A stretch of DNA of 64,000 bases from Verrucomicrobiaceae bacterium (GTDB lineage Bacteria; Verrucomicrobiota; Verrucomicrobiia; Verrucomicrobiales; Verrucomicrobiaceae): assembly GCA_027490195.1 (NCBI GenBank), contig JAIXYN010000024.1, positions 62,001-126,000 on the forward strand, written 5' to 3'. Below the pieces are notes generated by a model. That model had not been told where the DNA came from. It searched no databases and worked only from the letters and a program-made list of their open reading frames with translations. Shown piece by piece: positions 16,535 to 25,976 of this stretch (positions are counted from its first letter, which is position 1; every line of letters starts with the position of its first letter). Position numbers and translations under genes: made by a program.

Positions 16535-18661
16535 ATGCGCCTCGTTATTCCATTCACGCTCCTTGCTTCATGCGCTGCTTTCACGGCAGAAGCTCGCGTT
16601 GAATTCAATCGTGACATCCGGCCCGTTCTCGCCGCGAAATGCTATGCCTGCCATGGCCCGGACGAAGACAAGCGCGAGGCAGACCTGCGCCTAGACGTGC
16701 GTGCTGAGGCATTGAAGGCGGCCATCAAGCCCGGCAAACCCGAGGCCAGCGAACTGTGGAAACGCATCACCCACACCGATCCCGCTGACGTGATGCCGCC
16801 GCCTTCGTCGCCGAAGCAGCTCACCAGCGTCGAGCGTGACCTTTTCCGACGCTGGATTTCCGAGGGAGCGGAATACCAAAATCATTGGGCCTTCGAGCCG
16901 ATCACTCGTCCTGCCGTGCCGAAATCGGACAGCAAAAGCCCCATTGATGCCTTCATTGAGGCCAAACTTCGCACGCACGGCCTCAAGCCTGCACCTACAG
17001 CCGATGCCGTCACACTGATTCGCCGCGTTTATCTCGACCTTACCGGCCTGCCGCCATCTCCATCCGATCTCGCCGTTTTACCCAATTGGTCGGATCAAAA
17101 ATACGAGCAGATCGTGGACCGCCTGCTCGCCTCACCGAATTTTGGCGAGCGCTGGGCGCGGCACTGGCTGGATATGGCACGCTACGCGGATTCAAACGGC
17201 TTCCTCGGCGACGGCCTGCGCCCGAACGCCTATCTGTATCGTGACTGGGTTATTCAAGCCTTCAATTCAGACCTCCCTTTTGATCAGTTTACCGTTCAGC
17301 AAATCGCTGGCGACTTGCTGCCTGATCCCGCGCTTGATCAACTCACAGCAACCGGCTTTCACCGCAACGCCGCACTCAACACTGAGGCTGGCGTGGACAA
17401 GGAGGAGGCGCGGTATCAAAATATCGTTGATCGCGTCAACACCACCGGGCGCGTCTGGATGGGACTCACCGTCGGTTGCGCGCAATGCCACACGCACAAA
17501 TACGATCCCATCACCATCCGTGACTACTACAGCCTCTACGCCTTCTTCGACAACACCGAGGATCGGAGCGATTCGAAGATCAAGGCGCAGACGCTGGCCG
17601 AGGTGAGCAAGGATCGCCGTCAGACCTATGTCCATTTGGCAGGCGACTACACACGGCGCGGCCCCGATGTCATTCCCGCCAGCTTGTCTGCGCTGCCGCC
17701 GATGAGCAGGCCCGTTCAGCCGGAGCCCAACCGCCTCGATCTTGCGCGTTGGCTCGTGTCGCCGCAGCATCCGCTGACCAGTCGCGTCGCGGTGAATCAC
17801 ATCTGGAGCAAGCTCTTCGGCTTTGGCTTTGTGCGCACGCCGGATGACTTCGGCACCGCTGGTGAGTCTCCTTCGCATCCCGATCTGCTCGACTGGCTGG
17901 CCACCGAATTCATGCGCAATGGCTGGAGCCGAAAGCAACTCATCAAGCTCATCGTGATGAGTGCCACCTACCGCCAGTCCTCGGCACATCGCGAAGACAT
18001 CGTAGAACTCGATCCGCTCAACTGCCTCCTCGCCCGCCAGAATCGCGTTCGGCTGGATGCCGAAATTCTTCGCGACTCGGCGCTCGCCATCAGCGGCTTG
18101 CTGAAGCGCACACTCGGGGGCCCCAGCTTCAGGCCTCCACTGCCAGAAGATGTGTTTGATGTGGGTCGCTCATCAAACTGGCAGGCCAGTCCTGGCGGTG
18201 AAATCTATCGTCGCAGTCTGTATATCATCACTCTGCGCAGCGTGTTGTATCCCACGCTAACCACTTTCGATTCGCCCGATGCCGCTGACGCCTGTGTGCG
18301 CCGGGAACGCAGCAACACACCACTCCAGGCTCTCGCTATGATGAACGATAGCGTCTTCGTGGAAGCCGCACAGGCGCTTGCCTTGCGAGCGCTACGAGAA
18401 TCCCCTCATGATACGACCAGCCGTCTGCGGCGCCTCTTCGAATCGACGCTCAACCGACCGCCGCGTGCGGAAGAACTGAGGCGGCTCACCGTCTTTCACT
18501 CCGGACAGCAGGCTCGCGTTCAAAACGGTGGCGCCGCAGCTCTGCAGATCCTTGGCAGCACCAGGGCCTTTGTGCCCCTGGCCGATCAAAATGAAGCCGC
18601 CACGCTCGTCGCTGTCGCGCGGGTGCTCATGAACCTGGATGAGTTCATCAATCGTGAATAG
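16535..18661 (+). CDS. PSCyt1-DUF1549-DUF1553 heme protein
   Basis: A 708-residue exported protein with a Sec signal (MRLVIPFTLLASCAAFTAEA). PSCyt1 has heme motif CYACH at 36-40. DUF1549 (about 125-335) has the second heme motif CAQCH at 315-319. DUF1553 begins near 395 with LDLARWLV and NHIWSKLFGFGFVRT, continuing with FGTAGESPSHPDLLDWL and QNRVRLDAEILRDSALAISG. The linker between DUF1549 and DUF1553 is short, unlike the 1048-residue paralogue, and no LamG-like insert is present. It ends DEFINRE, matching the family C-terminal helix. Two DUF1501 genes follow, 57 nt downstream. Confidence 0.93.
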   Translation: MRLVIPFTLLASCAAFTAEARVEFNRDIRPVLAAKCYACHGPDEDKREADLRLDVRAEALKAAIKPGKPEASELWKRITHTDPADVMPPPSSPKQLTSVERDLFRRWISEGAEYQNHWAFEPITRPAVPKSDSKSPIDAFIEAKLRTHGLKPAPTADAVTLIRRVYLDLTGLPPSPSDLAVLPNWSDQKYEQIVDRLLASPNFGERWARHWLDMARYADSNGFLGDGLRPNAYLYRDWVIQAFNSDLPFDQFTVQQIAGDLLPDPALDQLTATGFHRNAALNTEAGVDKEEARYQNIVDRVNTTGRVWMGLTVGCAQCHTHKYDPITIRDYYSLYAFFDNTEDRSDSKIKAQTLAEVSKDRRQTYVHLAGDYTRRGPDVIPASLSALPPMSRPVQPEPNRLDLARWLVSPQHPLTSRVAVNHIWSKLFGFGFVRTPDDFGTAGESPSHPDLLDWLATEFMRNGWSRKQLIKLIVMSATYRQSSAHREDIVELDPLNCLLARQNRVRLDAEILRDSALAISGLLKRTLGGPSFRPPLPEDVFDVGRSSNWQASPGGEIYRRSLYIITLRSVLYPTLTTFDSPDAADACVRRERSNTPLQALAMMNDSVFVEAAQALALRALRESPHDTTSRLRRLFESTLNRPPRAEELRRLTVFHSGQQARVQNGGAAALQILGSTRAFVPLADQNEAATLVAVARVLMNLDEFINRE

Positions 18662-18718
18662 TCTCGTTTCCTCGTCTCGCCATCGCAACACCATCCCCCC
18701 TGCCGCCGTTTAGACCCC

Positions 18719-20056
18719 ATGCTCTCTCTCTTCTCCAAACAGTCCGCCAACCGCTACTGCGACGGCCTTTCGCGCCGTTCATTTCTCCGCATCGGCGGAC
18801 TCGGGCTTGGTGGGTTGAGCTTTCCTGATCTGCTGCGTGCAGAGGCGGAGCAGGGAGTGGGCAAATCGCAGAAGGCGCTCATCCTGGTCTACCTGCCTGG
18901 TGGCCCCCCGCATCAAGACATGTATGACTTGAAAATGAATGCACCTTCGGAGGTGCGGGGTCCGTTCAAGCCCATCGGCACGAATGTGCCGGGCATCCAG
19001 ATCAGCGAGCACCTGCCGCGCATGGCCAAAATGGCGGACAAGTTCAGCTTCATCCGCAGCGTCGTGGGCGCGAAGGACCGGCATGAGAGCTTTCAGTGTG
19101 TGACGGGCCGCCTCAGCAACAACGCGCCTCCAGGCGGCTGGCCGGAGATCGGCAGCGTGGTGTCCAAGCTCAAAGGCGGCGCACCCACGGTGCCTGGTTA
19201 TGTGAATCTCTCGCAGCAGATGAAGCACACGCCTTACAACCAGGGGCGGCCGAGTTTCCTCGGCGTGGCGCATGCGCCTTTCATGCCGCTGGAGCGCGGC
19301 AAGGAGGACATGTCTCTCAATGGCGTGACGCTGGAGCGCTTGGGAGACCGACGCGGACTGCTCTCCGCCTTTGACACCTTCCGCCGCGAGACGGATGCCT
19401 CGGGCACGATGGCGGGCATTGATGTGTTTCGGCAGCAGGCCTACGGCATTCTGACCTCCTCGCAGCTGGTCGATGCGCTCGACCTTTCCAAAGAATCTCC
19501 CAAAGTCCGCGAGCGTTACGGCAAAGGCACTGAAAAAATCCAGGGTGATGCCGCGCCGCGGCTCAACGAGCAGTTCCTGCTGGCGCGTCGGCTGGTCGAA
19601 GCCGGCGTGCGAGTGGTGACACTCAGCTACAGTTTCTGGGATTGGCACGGACAGAACTTCAAAAACGCCCAGGAGAACCTGCCCGACTTTGATCAGGCCA
19701 TCTCCGCCCTCGTGCAGGATCTGCATGAGCGCGGCATGGACAAGGATGTGACTGTGCTGGCCTGGGGCGAGTTTGGCCGCACGCCGCGCGTGAATGACAA
19801 AGGCGGGCGCGACCACTGGCCCAACGTGTCCTGCGCGCTGCTCGCGGGTGGTGGCATGCAGAATGGGCAGGTCATCGGCGCCACCGACCGTCTCGGCGGC
19901 GAGGCCTCAGACCGCCCGGTGCATTTCCAAGAGATCTTCGCCACGCTGTACAACAACCTGGGCATCAATCCGCACACCAGCACGGTTTCGGACTTCTCTG
20001 GTCGCCCGCACTATCTGGTCGATAACGAATTTCAGTCGATCAAGGAGCTGGCGTAA
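18719..20056 (+). CDS. DUF1501 protein, RGPF subtype
   Basis: A 445-residue DUF1501 protein. Its Tat motif is GLSRRSFLRIGGLGLGGLSF, followed by KALILVYLPGGPPHQDMYD. It carries the NAPSEVRGPFKPIGTNVPGI block and SVVGAKDRHESFQCVTGR, which set it apart from the subtype with DxFDxKPLLN seen in its neighbours. The C-terminal core is LAWGEFGRTPRVNDKGGRDH and NVSCALLAGGGMQNGQVIG. The same subtype occurs at 35145-36521. A second DUF1501 gene of the other subtype starts 5 nt downstream. The two may act on different substrates beside one DUF1549/1553 partner. Confidence 0.92.
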   Translation: MLSLFSKQSANRYCDGLSRRSFLRIGGLGLGGLSFPDLLRAEAEQGVGKSQKALILVYLPGGPPHQDMYDLKMNAPSEVRGPFKPIGTNVPGIQISEHLPRMAKMADKFSFIRSVVGAKDRHESFQCVTGRLSNNAPPGGWPEIGSVVSKLKGGAPTVPGYVNLSQQMKHTPYNQGRPSFLGVAHAPFMPLERGKEDMSLNGVTLERLGDRRGLLSAFDTFRRETDASGTMAGIDVFRQQAYGILTSSQLVDALDLSKESPKVRERYGKGTEKIQGDAAPRLNEQFLLARRLVEAGVRVVTLSYSFWDWHGQNFKNAQENLPDFDQAISALVQDLHERGMDKDVTVLAWGEFGRTPRVNDKGGRDHWPNVSCALLAGGGMQNGQVIGATDRLGGEASDRPVHFQEIFATLYNNLGINPHTSTVSDFSGRPHYLVDNEFQSIKELA

Positions 20057-20061
20057 CCTGC

Positions 20062-21546
20062 GTGTCCCCCTTTGAACAGCACCTCACGCAAACACGCCGC
20101 GATTTTCTCGCGACGAGTTCCTGCGGGCTGGGCACGCTGGCACTGGCCTCGCTGCTGAAACAGGATGGGCTGCTGGCCGATGATGCGAGCATTCCGGCGA
20201 ATCCGCTTTCCACGCGGCTCTCGCACTTCGCGCCAAAGGCGGAGCGCTGCATCTTCATCTTCCTCGAAGGCGGGCCTTCGCAGATGGATCTCTTTGATCC
20301 GAAGCCGCTGCTCAACAAATACGATGGGCAGCCGCTGCCAGACTCCATCGTGGGAGATGCCAAGTTTGCCTTCCTGCAAAAGGACAGCGCCACGGTGATG
20401 GGCACGAAGCGTGTGTTCAAGAAGCACGGCCAGTGCGGCATGGAGATCAGTGATCTGCTGCCGCAAATCGCCACCTGTGCGGATGACATCGCACTGGTGC
20501 GCTCCATGCACACCACGCAGTTCAATCACCTGCCCGGCCAGCTCATGCTGAACTGCGGCGAATCTCGTCTTGGACGTCCCAGCGTGGGCTCGTGGGTGAC
20601 GTATGGTCTTGGCAATCTGTCGCAGGAACTGCCGTCCTATGTCGTGATGGTCAGCAAAGGACGTGGGCTTCCGGGGGGCAGCTCAACGTGGTCGAGCGGA
20701 TTTCTGCCCTCGTCCTACAGCGGGGTGATGTTTCGCAACGGTGCCTCGCCTGTTTTGAACCTGAATAATCCTGATGGCATCACACCGGACATGCAGTCTG
20801 CGAGCATTCGCGCTCTGAATGACCTCAACCGCCTCCAGCACAAACACATCGGCGATCCTGAGATCGCCGCGCGAATCAACAGCTATGAACTCGCCTTCCG
20901 CATGCAAAGTTCCGCGCCGGAGCTGGTGGACCTGAGCGGTGAATCGCAGGCCACGCTGGATGCGTATGGCGTCAACCGCATCGAGCCGCCGATCAAGAGC
21001 AATCTCGGCGGCATCGGCAACTACCAGACTTTTTCGCGGCAGTGCCTTAACGCGCGGCGGATGGTGGAGCGAGGTGTGCGCTTTGTGAACATCATCCACG
21101 CCTCATGGGATCACCACAGCGCCCTCGATCCGCAGCTCGCGCACAATTGCCAGATGGTGGACCAGCCCATCGCGGCGCTGCTGAAGGACCTGAAGCAACG
21201 TGGACTGCTGGACACCACGCTCGTCGTTTGGGGCAGTGAGTTCGGCCGCACGGCGCTCGGCGAAAACCGCAAGGGCTTCAAGAAGGTCACGGGCCGCGAT
21301 CATCATCCGAATGCCTTCAGTCTGTGGATGGCCGGCGGCGGCATCAAAGGCGGTCAGGTCTATGGTGAGACGGACGACTTCGCCTGGCACGTCGCGCGCG
21401 ATCCCGTGTCCATGCACGACTTCCACGCCACAATTTTGCACCTCTTCGGGCTCGATCACAACAAGCTCAGCTACCGCTTCCAGGGCCTCGACTTCCGCCT
21501 CACGGGAGTGAATCCGGCCAAGGTGGTGAAGGGGCTCATTGCCTAG
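20062..21546 (+). CDS. DUF1501 protein, FDPKPLLN subtype
   Basis: A 494-residue DUF1501 protein with a GTG start at 20062, 5 nt after the previous stop. The Tat signal is TRRDFLATSSCGLGTLALAS. Core motifs are CIFIFLEGGPSQMDLFDPKP, RPSVGSWVTYGLGNLSQELP, VVWGSEFGRTALGENRKGFK, GRDHHPNAFSLWMAGGGIKG and HDFHATILHLFGLDHNKLSY. It has a short extra stretch (SNLGGIGNYQTFSRQ) before the conserved Arg-rich helix compared with the other copies. It is in tandem with the RGPF-subtype gene, and a DUF1549/1553 gene follows 33 nt downstream. Confidence 0.92.
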   Translation: MSPFEQHLTQTRRDFLATSSCGLGTLALASLLKQDGLLADDASIPANPLSTRLSHFAPKAERCIFIFLEGGPSQMDLFDPKPLLNKYDGQPLPDSIVGDAKFAFLQKDSATVMGTKRVFKKHGQCGMEISDLLPQIATCADDIALVRSMHTTQFNHLPGQLMLNCGESRLGRPSVGSWVTYGLGNLSQELPSYVVMVSKGRGLPGGSSTWSSGFLPSSYSGVMFRNGASPVLNLNNPDGITPDMQSASIRALNDLNRLQHKHIGDPEIAARINSYELAFRMQSSAPELVDLSGESQATLDAYGVNRIEPPIKSNLGGIGNYQTFSRQCLNARRMVERGVRFVNIIHASWDHHSALDPQLAHNCQMVDQPIAALLKDLKQRGLLDTTLVVWGSEFGRTALGENRKGFKKVTGRDHHPNAFSLWMAGGGIKGGQVYGETDDFAWHVARDPVSMHDFHATILHLFGLDHNKLSYRFQGLDFRLTGVNPAKVVKGLIA

Positions 21547-21579
21547 CTGCGATGATCGAGCGTAAAACAGGGCTCCTGT

Positions 21580-23409
21580 GTGCGTAATATCCGGGTGCCA
21601 AACGCCCCGTTTCATATCACCGCCACCCTGCTGCTGCTCTGCGTTGTCTCGCAGGCGGCGGAGCCTGCGCCGATTGACTGGGCCAAGGCGCGCCAGCATT
21701 GGTCCTTTGTGCCGCCGAAGAAACAGCCCCTGCCGCAGGTGAAGGAAACCTCCTGGCCGCGCGAGCGCGTGGATCGCTTCATCCTCGCCAGCATGGAGGC
21801 CGCAGACCTCACGCCCACTCGCGAGGCCGATGCGCGCACCTTGATCCGCCGTGCCACCTTTGACCTCACCGGCCTGCCACCCACGCCGGGGGAAGTGCAG
21901 GACTTTGTGAATGACAAACGCCCGGATGCCTATGCCCGTCTCGTGGATGGTCTGCTCAGCCGCCGCGCCTTTGGCGAACGCATGGCTGCCATGTGGCTGA
22001 ACCTCGCACGCTATGCCGAAGATCAGGCGCATCAGGTGGGCAACAATTCCTCCTTCGCCTATCCGAACGCATGGCGCTATCGCGACTGGGTTATCGCCGC
22101 CTTCAATGCCGACCTGCCTTACGATGCCTTCGTGCAGAAGCAGCTCGCGGTGGATTTGATGGAGCCGCAAAACAAAGCGGATCTCGCCGCGCTCGGCTTT
22201 CTCGGCCTCGGGCACAAGCTGTATGCACGCGGCCAGCTTGATGTGCAGGCGGAGGAATGGTCGGAGCAGGTGGACACCGTGTCGCAGACCTTCCTCGGCC
22301 TCACCGTGGCCTGCGCACGCTGCCATGATCACAAGTTCGACCCCATCACCGCGCGTGATTACTACGCCATGGCCGGCGTCTTTGCCTCCATGCAGATGGT
22401 GAACCTGCGGCCTGATGGCAAGGATGAGGACGGCAAAACGCTCGCCGACAAGATGGACCCCGGCACGGTGCACATCGTGCGCGATGTGAATCCGCATGAC
22501 CTGCCGGTGTATGATCGCGGCGATGTGAAGACGCCCGGCCCCAATGTCCCGCGTGGCTGGCTGCAGGTGCTCAGCAAGGATGAGCCGGTGAAGTTTCAGC
22601 AAGGCAGCGGCCGCGCCGAGTTGGCCCGCCAGATCACCGATCCCACCAACACACTCACCGCCCGCGTTATGGTGAACCGCGTCTGGGATCTGCTCTTCGG
22701 CAGGCCGCTGGTGCGCACCCCGAGCAACTTTGGCACCACCGGAGACAAGCCTACGCATCCAGAACTGCTGGATGATCTCGCGCTGCGTTTCATGCAAAAC
22801 GGCTGGTCCGTGAAGCGCCTCATGCGCGAGCTCGTTTTGTCCGCCACCTACCGTCAGGGCAGCAGCGGCAGCGCGGCGAATGCACAGCTCGATGAAGCCA
22901 ACGATCACCTCTGGCGCATGAACCGCCGCCAGCTCGGCATCGAGTCCTGGCGCGATGCCATCATGGCCACTGCGGGCACGCTCACGCCCGAGGGTGGCAA
23001 GTCGCAGAATCTTGACGCACCCACACACCACAAGCGCACCATCTACTCCCAGGTCAGCCGCCGTGAGCTGAACAAGACGCTCATGCTGTTTGATTACCCG
23101 GATGCCAACGTCCATGCCGCACGCCGCAGCAACAGCACCACGCCCACGCAGAAACTCTATGTGATGAACAGCCCTTTCATCATCGAGCAGTCAAAACAAC
23201 TCGCCCGGCGCATTCAACAAAGCAGCGGCGATGATGCTGCCCACATCCGTCATGCCTACGCACTGCTGTTTGCGCGCGAGCCCGAGGCGGAGGAACTCGC
23301 CATCGCCATGGAGTTTTTGCAACAGCCCGCCACTGAGGCCGGGCCCAACGCCTGGGAGCAGCTCGCGCAGGCGCTTCTCGCCACCAACGAAATGCTCTAT
23401 GTGGACTGA
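21580..23409 (+). CDS. DUF1549-DUF1553 heme protein lacking PSCyt1
   Basis: A 609-residue protein starting at GTG 21580, with a signal-like start (HITATLLLLCVVSQAAE). It goes directly into the HWSFVPPKKQPLPQ segment that normally follows PSCyt1, so the first cytochrome domain is missing. DUF1549 retains one heme motif, CARCH at 245-249 in ACARCHDHKFDPITARDYYA. DUF1553 shows NRVWDLLFGRPLVRTPSNFG and MNRRQLGIESWRDAIMATAG, and ends WEQLAQALLATNEMLYVD. Loss of the N-terminal heme suggests a one-heme electron relay or a purely structural role. Its stop overlaps the region of the next gene's possible upstream start. Confidence 0.92.
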   Translation: MRNIRVPNAPFHITATLLLLCVVSQAAEPAPIDWAKARQHWSFVPPKKQPLPQVKETSWPRERVDRFILASMEAADLTPTREADARTLIRRATFDLTGLPPTPGEVQDFVNDKRPDAYARLVDGLLSRRAFGERMAAMWLNLARYAEDQAHQVGNNSSFAYPNAWRYRDWVIAAFNADLPYDAFVQKQLAVDLMEPQNKADLAALGFLGLGHKLYARGQLDVQAEEWSEQVDTVSQTFLGLTVACARCHDHKFDPITARDYYAMAGVFASMQMVNLRPDGKDEDGKTLADKMDPGTVHIVRDVNPHDLPVYDRGDVKTPGPNVPRGWLQVLSKDEPVKFQQGSGRAELARQITDPTNTLTARVMVNRVWDLLFGRPLVRTPSNFGTTGDKPTHPELLDDLALRFMQNGWSVKRLMRELVLSATYRQGSSGSAANAQLDEANDHLWRMNRRQLGIESWRDAIMATAGTLTPEGGKSQNLDAPTHHKRTIYSQVSRRELNKTLMLFDYPDANVHAARRSNSTTPTQKLYVMNSPFIIEQSKQLARRIQQSSGDDAAHIRHAYALLFAREPEAEELAIAMEFLQQPATEAGPNAWEQLAQALLATNEMLYVD

Positions 23410-23425
23410 CTCCAACCCCGCGCAA

Positions 23426-24811
23426 ATGACTCGGCGTGAAGCCCTGCACCGCCTCTCGGCAGGCTTCGGTGCCATCGGCCTTGCGGGCATGATGGGCGCG
23501 CAGGCGCAGGCCGCTGTGAAGCAGCAGATCACTCCGCGCGCCAAGCGGGTCATCTTCCTCTTCATGAACGGTGCGCCTTCGCACATCGACACCTTTGACC
23601 CTAAGCCGGCGCTGAAAAAATACGAAGGCCAGCAGCCTTCCGGCAAGCTCTACAAAGCGCCGAAGACCAGCGGCTTCATGTCTTCCCCGCTGCAGTTTCA
23701 CAAATGCGGGCAGAGCGGCATCGAAGTCAGCGAGAGCCTGCCCGCGCTGGGCAGCATCATTGACGACTGCTGCGTCATCCGCTCCATGCACACCAATGTG
23801 CCGAATCATGAGCCTGCGCTGCTCATGATGAACACCGGCAACCTCCAGCCTATCCGCCCGTCTTTGGGTTCGTGGGTGCTGTATGGCCTGGGCAGTGAAA
23901 ATGAAAACCTACCCGGCTTCGTCGTGCTGCGGCCTACTCCCAATATCGTGGTAGGCCCCGCTCTGTGGAGCAATTCCTTCCTGCCTTCGGAGTACCAAGC
24001 CACGGGCGTCATCACCTCTGACATGAGCGTGGACAAGCTCGTCGCCAACGTGCGCAACTCCGTGCTCGCCCCTGCGCAGCAGCGGCGGCAGATCGATCTC
24101 ATTCAAAAGCTCAACCACCTGCACGCCGCCAAGCGCGAGCAGGACCAGGCGCTCGAAGGCCAAATCAAGGCCATGGAAACCGCCTACCGCATGCAGAGCG
24201 CCGCCAGCGATGCCTTCGACATCAGCCGCGAGCCCGCGAAGATGCGCGAGCTGTATGGCGATACTCCCTTTGGCCGCTCCTGCCTCCTCGCGCGCCGTCT
24301 TGCCGAGTCCGGCGTGCGCTACATCAGCGTTTACTACACCAGCAGCAACAACCAGCCCTGGGACACGCACAGCGATCACTACAAGCGCCACCCCGAACTC
24401 TGCGCCGACAGCGACCGCGCCTCCGCCGCGCTCATCAGCGATCTCAAGCAGCGCGGCCTGCTTGATGACACACTCGTCGTCTGGACCGGTGAGTTTGGCC
24501 GTACGCCCTACTCACAGGAAAACACGGACAAGAACAAGAAGACAGATCCGATGAAGCGCGGGCGAGATCATCACCACACCGCCTTCAGCACCCTGCTCGC
24601 CGGTGGCGGCATCAAAGGTGGCCTAGCCTACGGTGCCTCTGACGAACTCGGCATGAATGCCATCGAAAAAAAGGTTCATGTGCACGATCTGCACGCCACC
24701 ATTCTGCATCAGCTCGGACTCGATCACGAGCAGCTCACCTACCGCTACGCCGGTCGCGATTTCCGCCTCACCGATGTGTACGGTGACGTCGTGCGTGGCA
24801 TCCTTGCGTGA
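23426..24811 (+). CDS. DUF1501 protein, Tat-exported
   Basis: A 461-residue DUF1501 protein. The ATG at 23426 gives MTRREALHRLSAGFGAIGLA, a good Tat signal; an in-frame ATG at 23399 overlapping the preceding gene is the alternative. Core motifs are RVIFLFMNGAPSHIDTFDPK, RPSLGSWVLYGLGSENENLP, VVWTGEFGRTPYSQENTDKN, KRGRDHHHTAFSTLLAGGGI and HDLHATILHQLGLDHEQLTY. It is the partner of the DUF1549/1553 protein just upstream. It ends in DVVRGILA, the same kind of end as its paralogues. A lactonase-like gene follows within 20 nt. Confidence 0.92.
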   Translation: MTRREALHRLSAGFGAIGLAGMMGAQAQAAVKQQITPRAKRVIFLFMNGAPSHIDTFDPKPALKKYEGQQPSGKLYKAPKTSGFMSSPLQFHKCGQSGIEVSESLPALGSIIDDCCVIRSMHTNVPNHEPALLMMNTGNLQPIRPSLGSWVLYGLGSENENLPGFVVLRPTPNIVVGPALWSNSFLPSEYQATGVITSDMSVDKLVANVRNSVLAPAQQRRQIDLIQKLNHLHAAKREQDQALEGQIKAMETAYRMQSAASDAFDISREPAKMRELYGDTPFGRSCLLARRLAESGVRYISVYYTSSNNQPWDTHSDHYKRHPELCADSDRASAALISDLKQRGLLDDTLVVWTGEFGRTPYSQENTDKNKKTDPMKRGRDHHHTAFSTLLAGGGIKGGLAYGASDELGMNAIEKKVHVHDLHATILHQLGLDHEQLTYRYAGRDFRLTDVYGDVVRGILA

Positions 24812-24827
24812 CATCCCTCATTCCACC

Positions 24828-25958
24828 ATGCGCAGTCTCACTTCATTCCTTCTGGCCTCTCTTTGCATAGCTTCCGTCACGCATTCGGCTGCCGAACCCG
24901 TGGTGTTTATCTCCGCTTTTGCTTCAGGAGACAAAGCTGGCATTCATGCATTTCGCTTTGATTCTGAGAACGGCGCTTTGCAGCCGTTGCATCGCACCAC
25001 AGACATTCAGAATCCGTTCTTCCTCTCGGTTTCGCCCGATCAACGCTTCCTTTATGCGATCAATGCCGAGAAGTTCGGTGGGGCGGATGATGAATTTGTG
25101 GCAGCCTACGCTCTTCAAGACCGCACAGGTCGGCTGAAGAAGCTGAATCAGCAGTCTGCGCGCGGAACGGCTTCGTGTTATCTTGATGTCGATGCCACGG
25201 GCAAGACCGTGGTGGTGGCAAATTACGCGTCAGGAAGTGTGGCGTCGCTGCCGGTGAAAGAGGATGGTATGCTGGGAGAAGCTGCCACGTTTGTGCAGCA
25301 CACCGGCTCCAGCATCGACTCCGAACGCCAGAAGGGACCCAATGCCCACAGCATCGTCATCAGTCCGGACAACCGTTTCGCACTCGCTGCCGATCTGGGC
25401 ATCGACAAGATCCTGATTTATCAACTTGATGCGGCCACAGCCAAGCTCACGCCGAATGAGGCCCAGCCATTTGCGAAGATGCAGCCCGGCTCGGGTCCCC
25501 GTCACATCACCTTTCATCCAAACGGCAGGCATGTGTATGTGATCAACGAACTGGCAAACACAGTGACGTGTTTTGATTATACCCCCGCATCCGGCACGCT
25601 CACCGAGCGGCAGACCCTCACCACACTTCCCGACGGATTCGGTGGCAAGAGCTACACGGCTGATTTGAAAATCACCCCAGACGGCAAGTTTCTCTACGGC
25701 ACAAACCGGGGCCATGACAGCATCGCGTCGTATCGCATCGGTGACGATGGCAGACTCACGCTGCTCTCCATCGATCCCAGCCTCGGCAAAGGGCCGCAGA
25801 ACCTGCTCATCACCCCGGATGGCCGATGGCTCCTCTGTGCGAACATGCCGGGAAACAGCGTGGTCGTATTTCGGATTGATTCTACGAGCGGGAAGATCAC
25901 CGCCAGCGGCACTCCGGTCGAGATGCCGATGCCATCATGCATTCGTTGGGTAAAGTAA
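24828..25958 (+). CDS. Secreted lactonase-family beta-propeller (6-phosphogluconolactonase-like)
   Basis: A 376-residue protein. ATG 24828 opens a Sec signal (MRSLTSFLLASLCIASVTHS). The body is a seven-bladed Lactonase (PF10282) propeller: FFLSVSPDQRFLYAINA, SYLDVDATGKTVVVANYASG, HSIVISPDNRFALAADLG, GSGPRHITFHPNGRHVYVIN, LKITPDGKFLYGTNRGHDSI and GPQNLLITPDGRWLLCANMP. The family contains cytoplasmic 6-phosphogluconolactonases, but the signal peptide points to an exported lactonase. A natural job would be opening sugar lactones made by the GMC dehydrogenase of the same island, which is inference. It is probably the last gene of the run from 21580 and ends tail to tail with the PQQ-propeller gene. 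Confidence 0.85.
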   Translation: MRSLTSFLLASLCIASVTHSAAEPVVFISAFASGDKAGIHAFRFDSENGALQPLHRTTDIQNPFFLSVSPDQRFLYAINAEKFGGADDEFVAAYALQDRTGRLKKLNQQSARGTASCYLDVDATGKTVVVANYASGSVASLPVKEDGMLGEAATFVQHTGSSIDSERQKGPNAHSIVISPDNRFALAADLGIDKILIYQLDAATAKLTPNEAQPFAKMQPGSGPRHITFHPNGRHVYVINELANTVTCFDYTPASGTLTERQTLTTLPDGFGGKSYTADLKITPDGKFLYGTNRGHDSIASYRIGDDGRLTLLSIDPSLGKGPQNLLITPDGRWLLCANMPGNSVVVFRIDSTSGKITASGTPVEMPMPSCIRWVK

Positions 25959-25976
25959 ACGTCGCACTCATCCTCA

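Noticed and set aside
21103-23115. Long minus-strand open frame (670 codons) over DUF1501/DUF1549 genes
   Set aside because: Antisense shadow of GC-rich genes; no signal, no known motif, and the plus-strand frames carry conserved family blocks.
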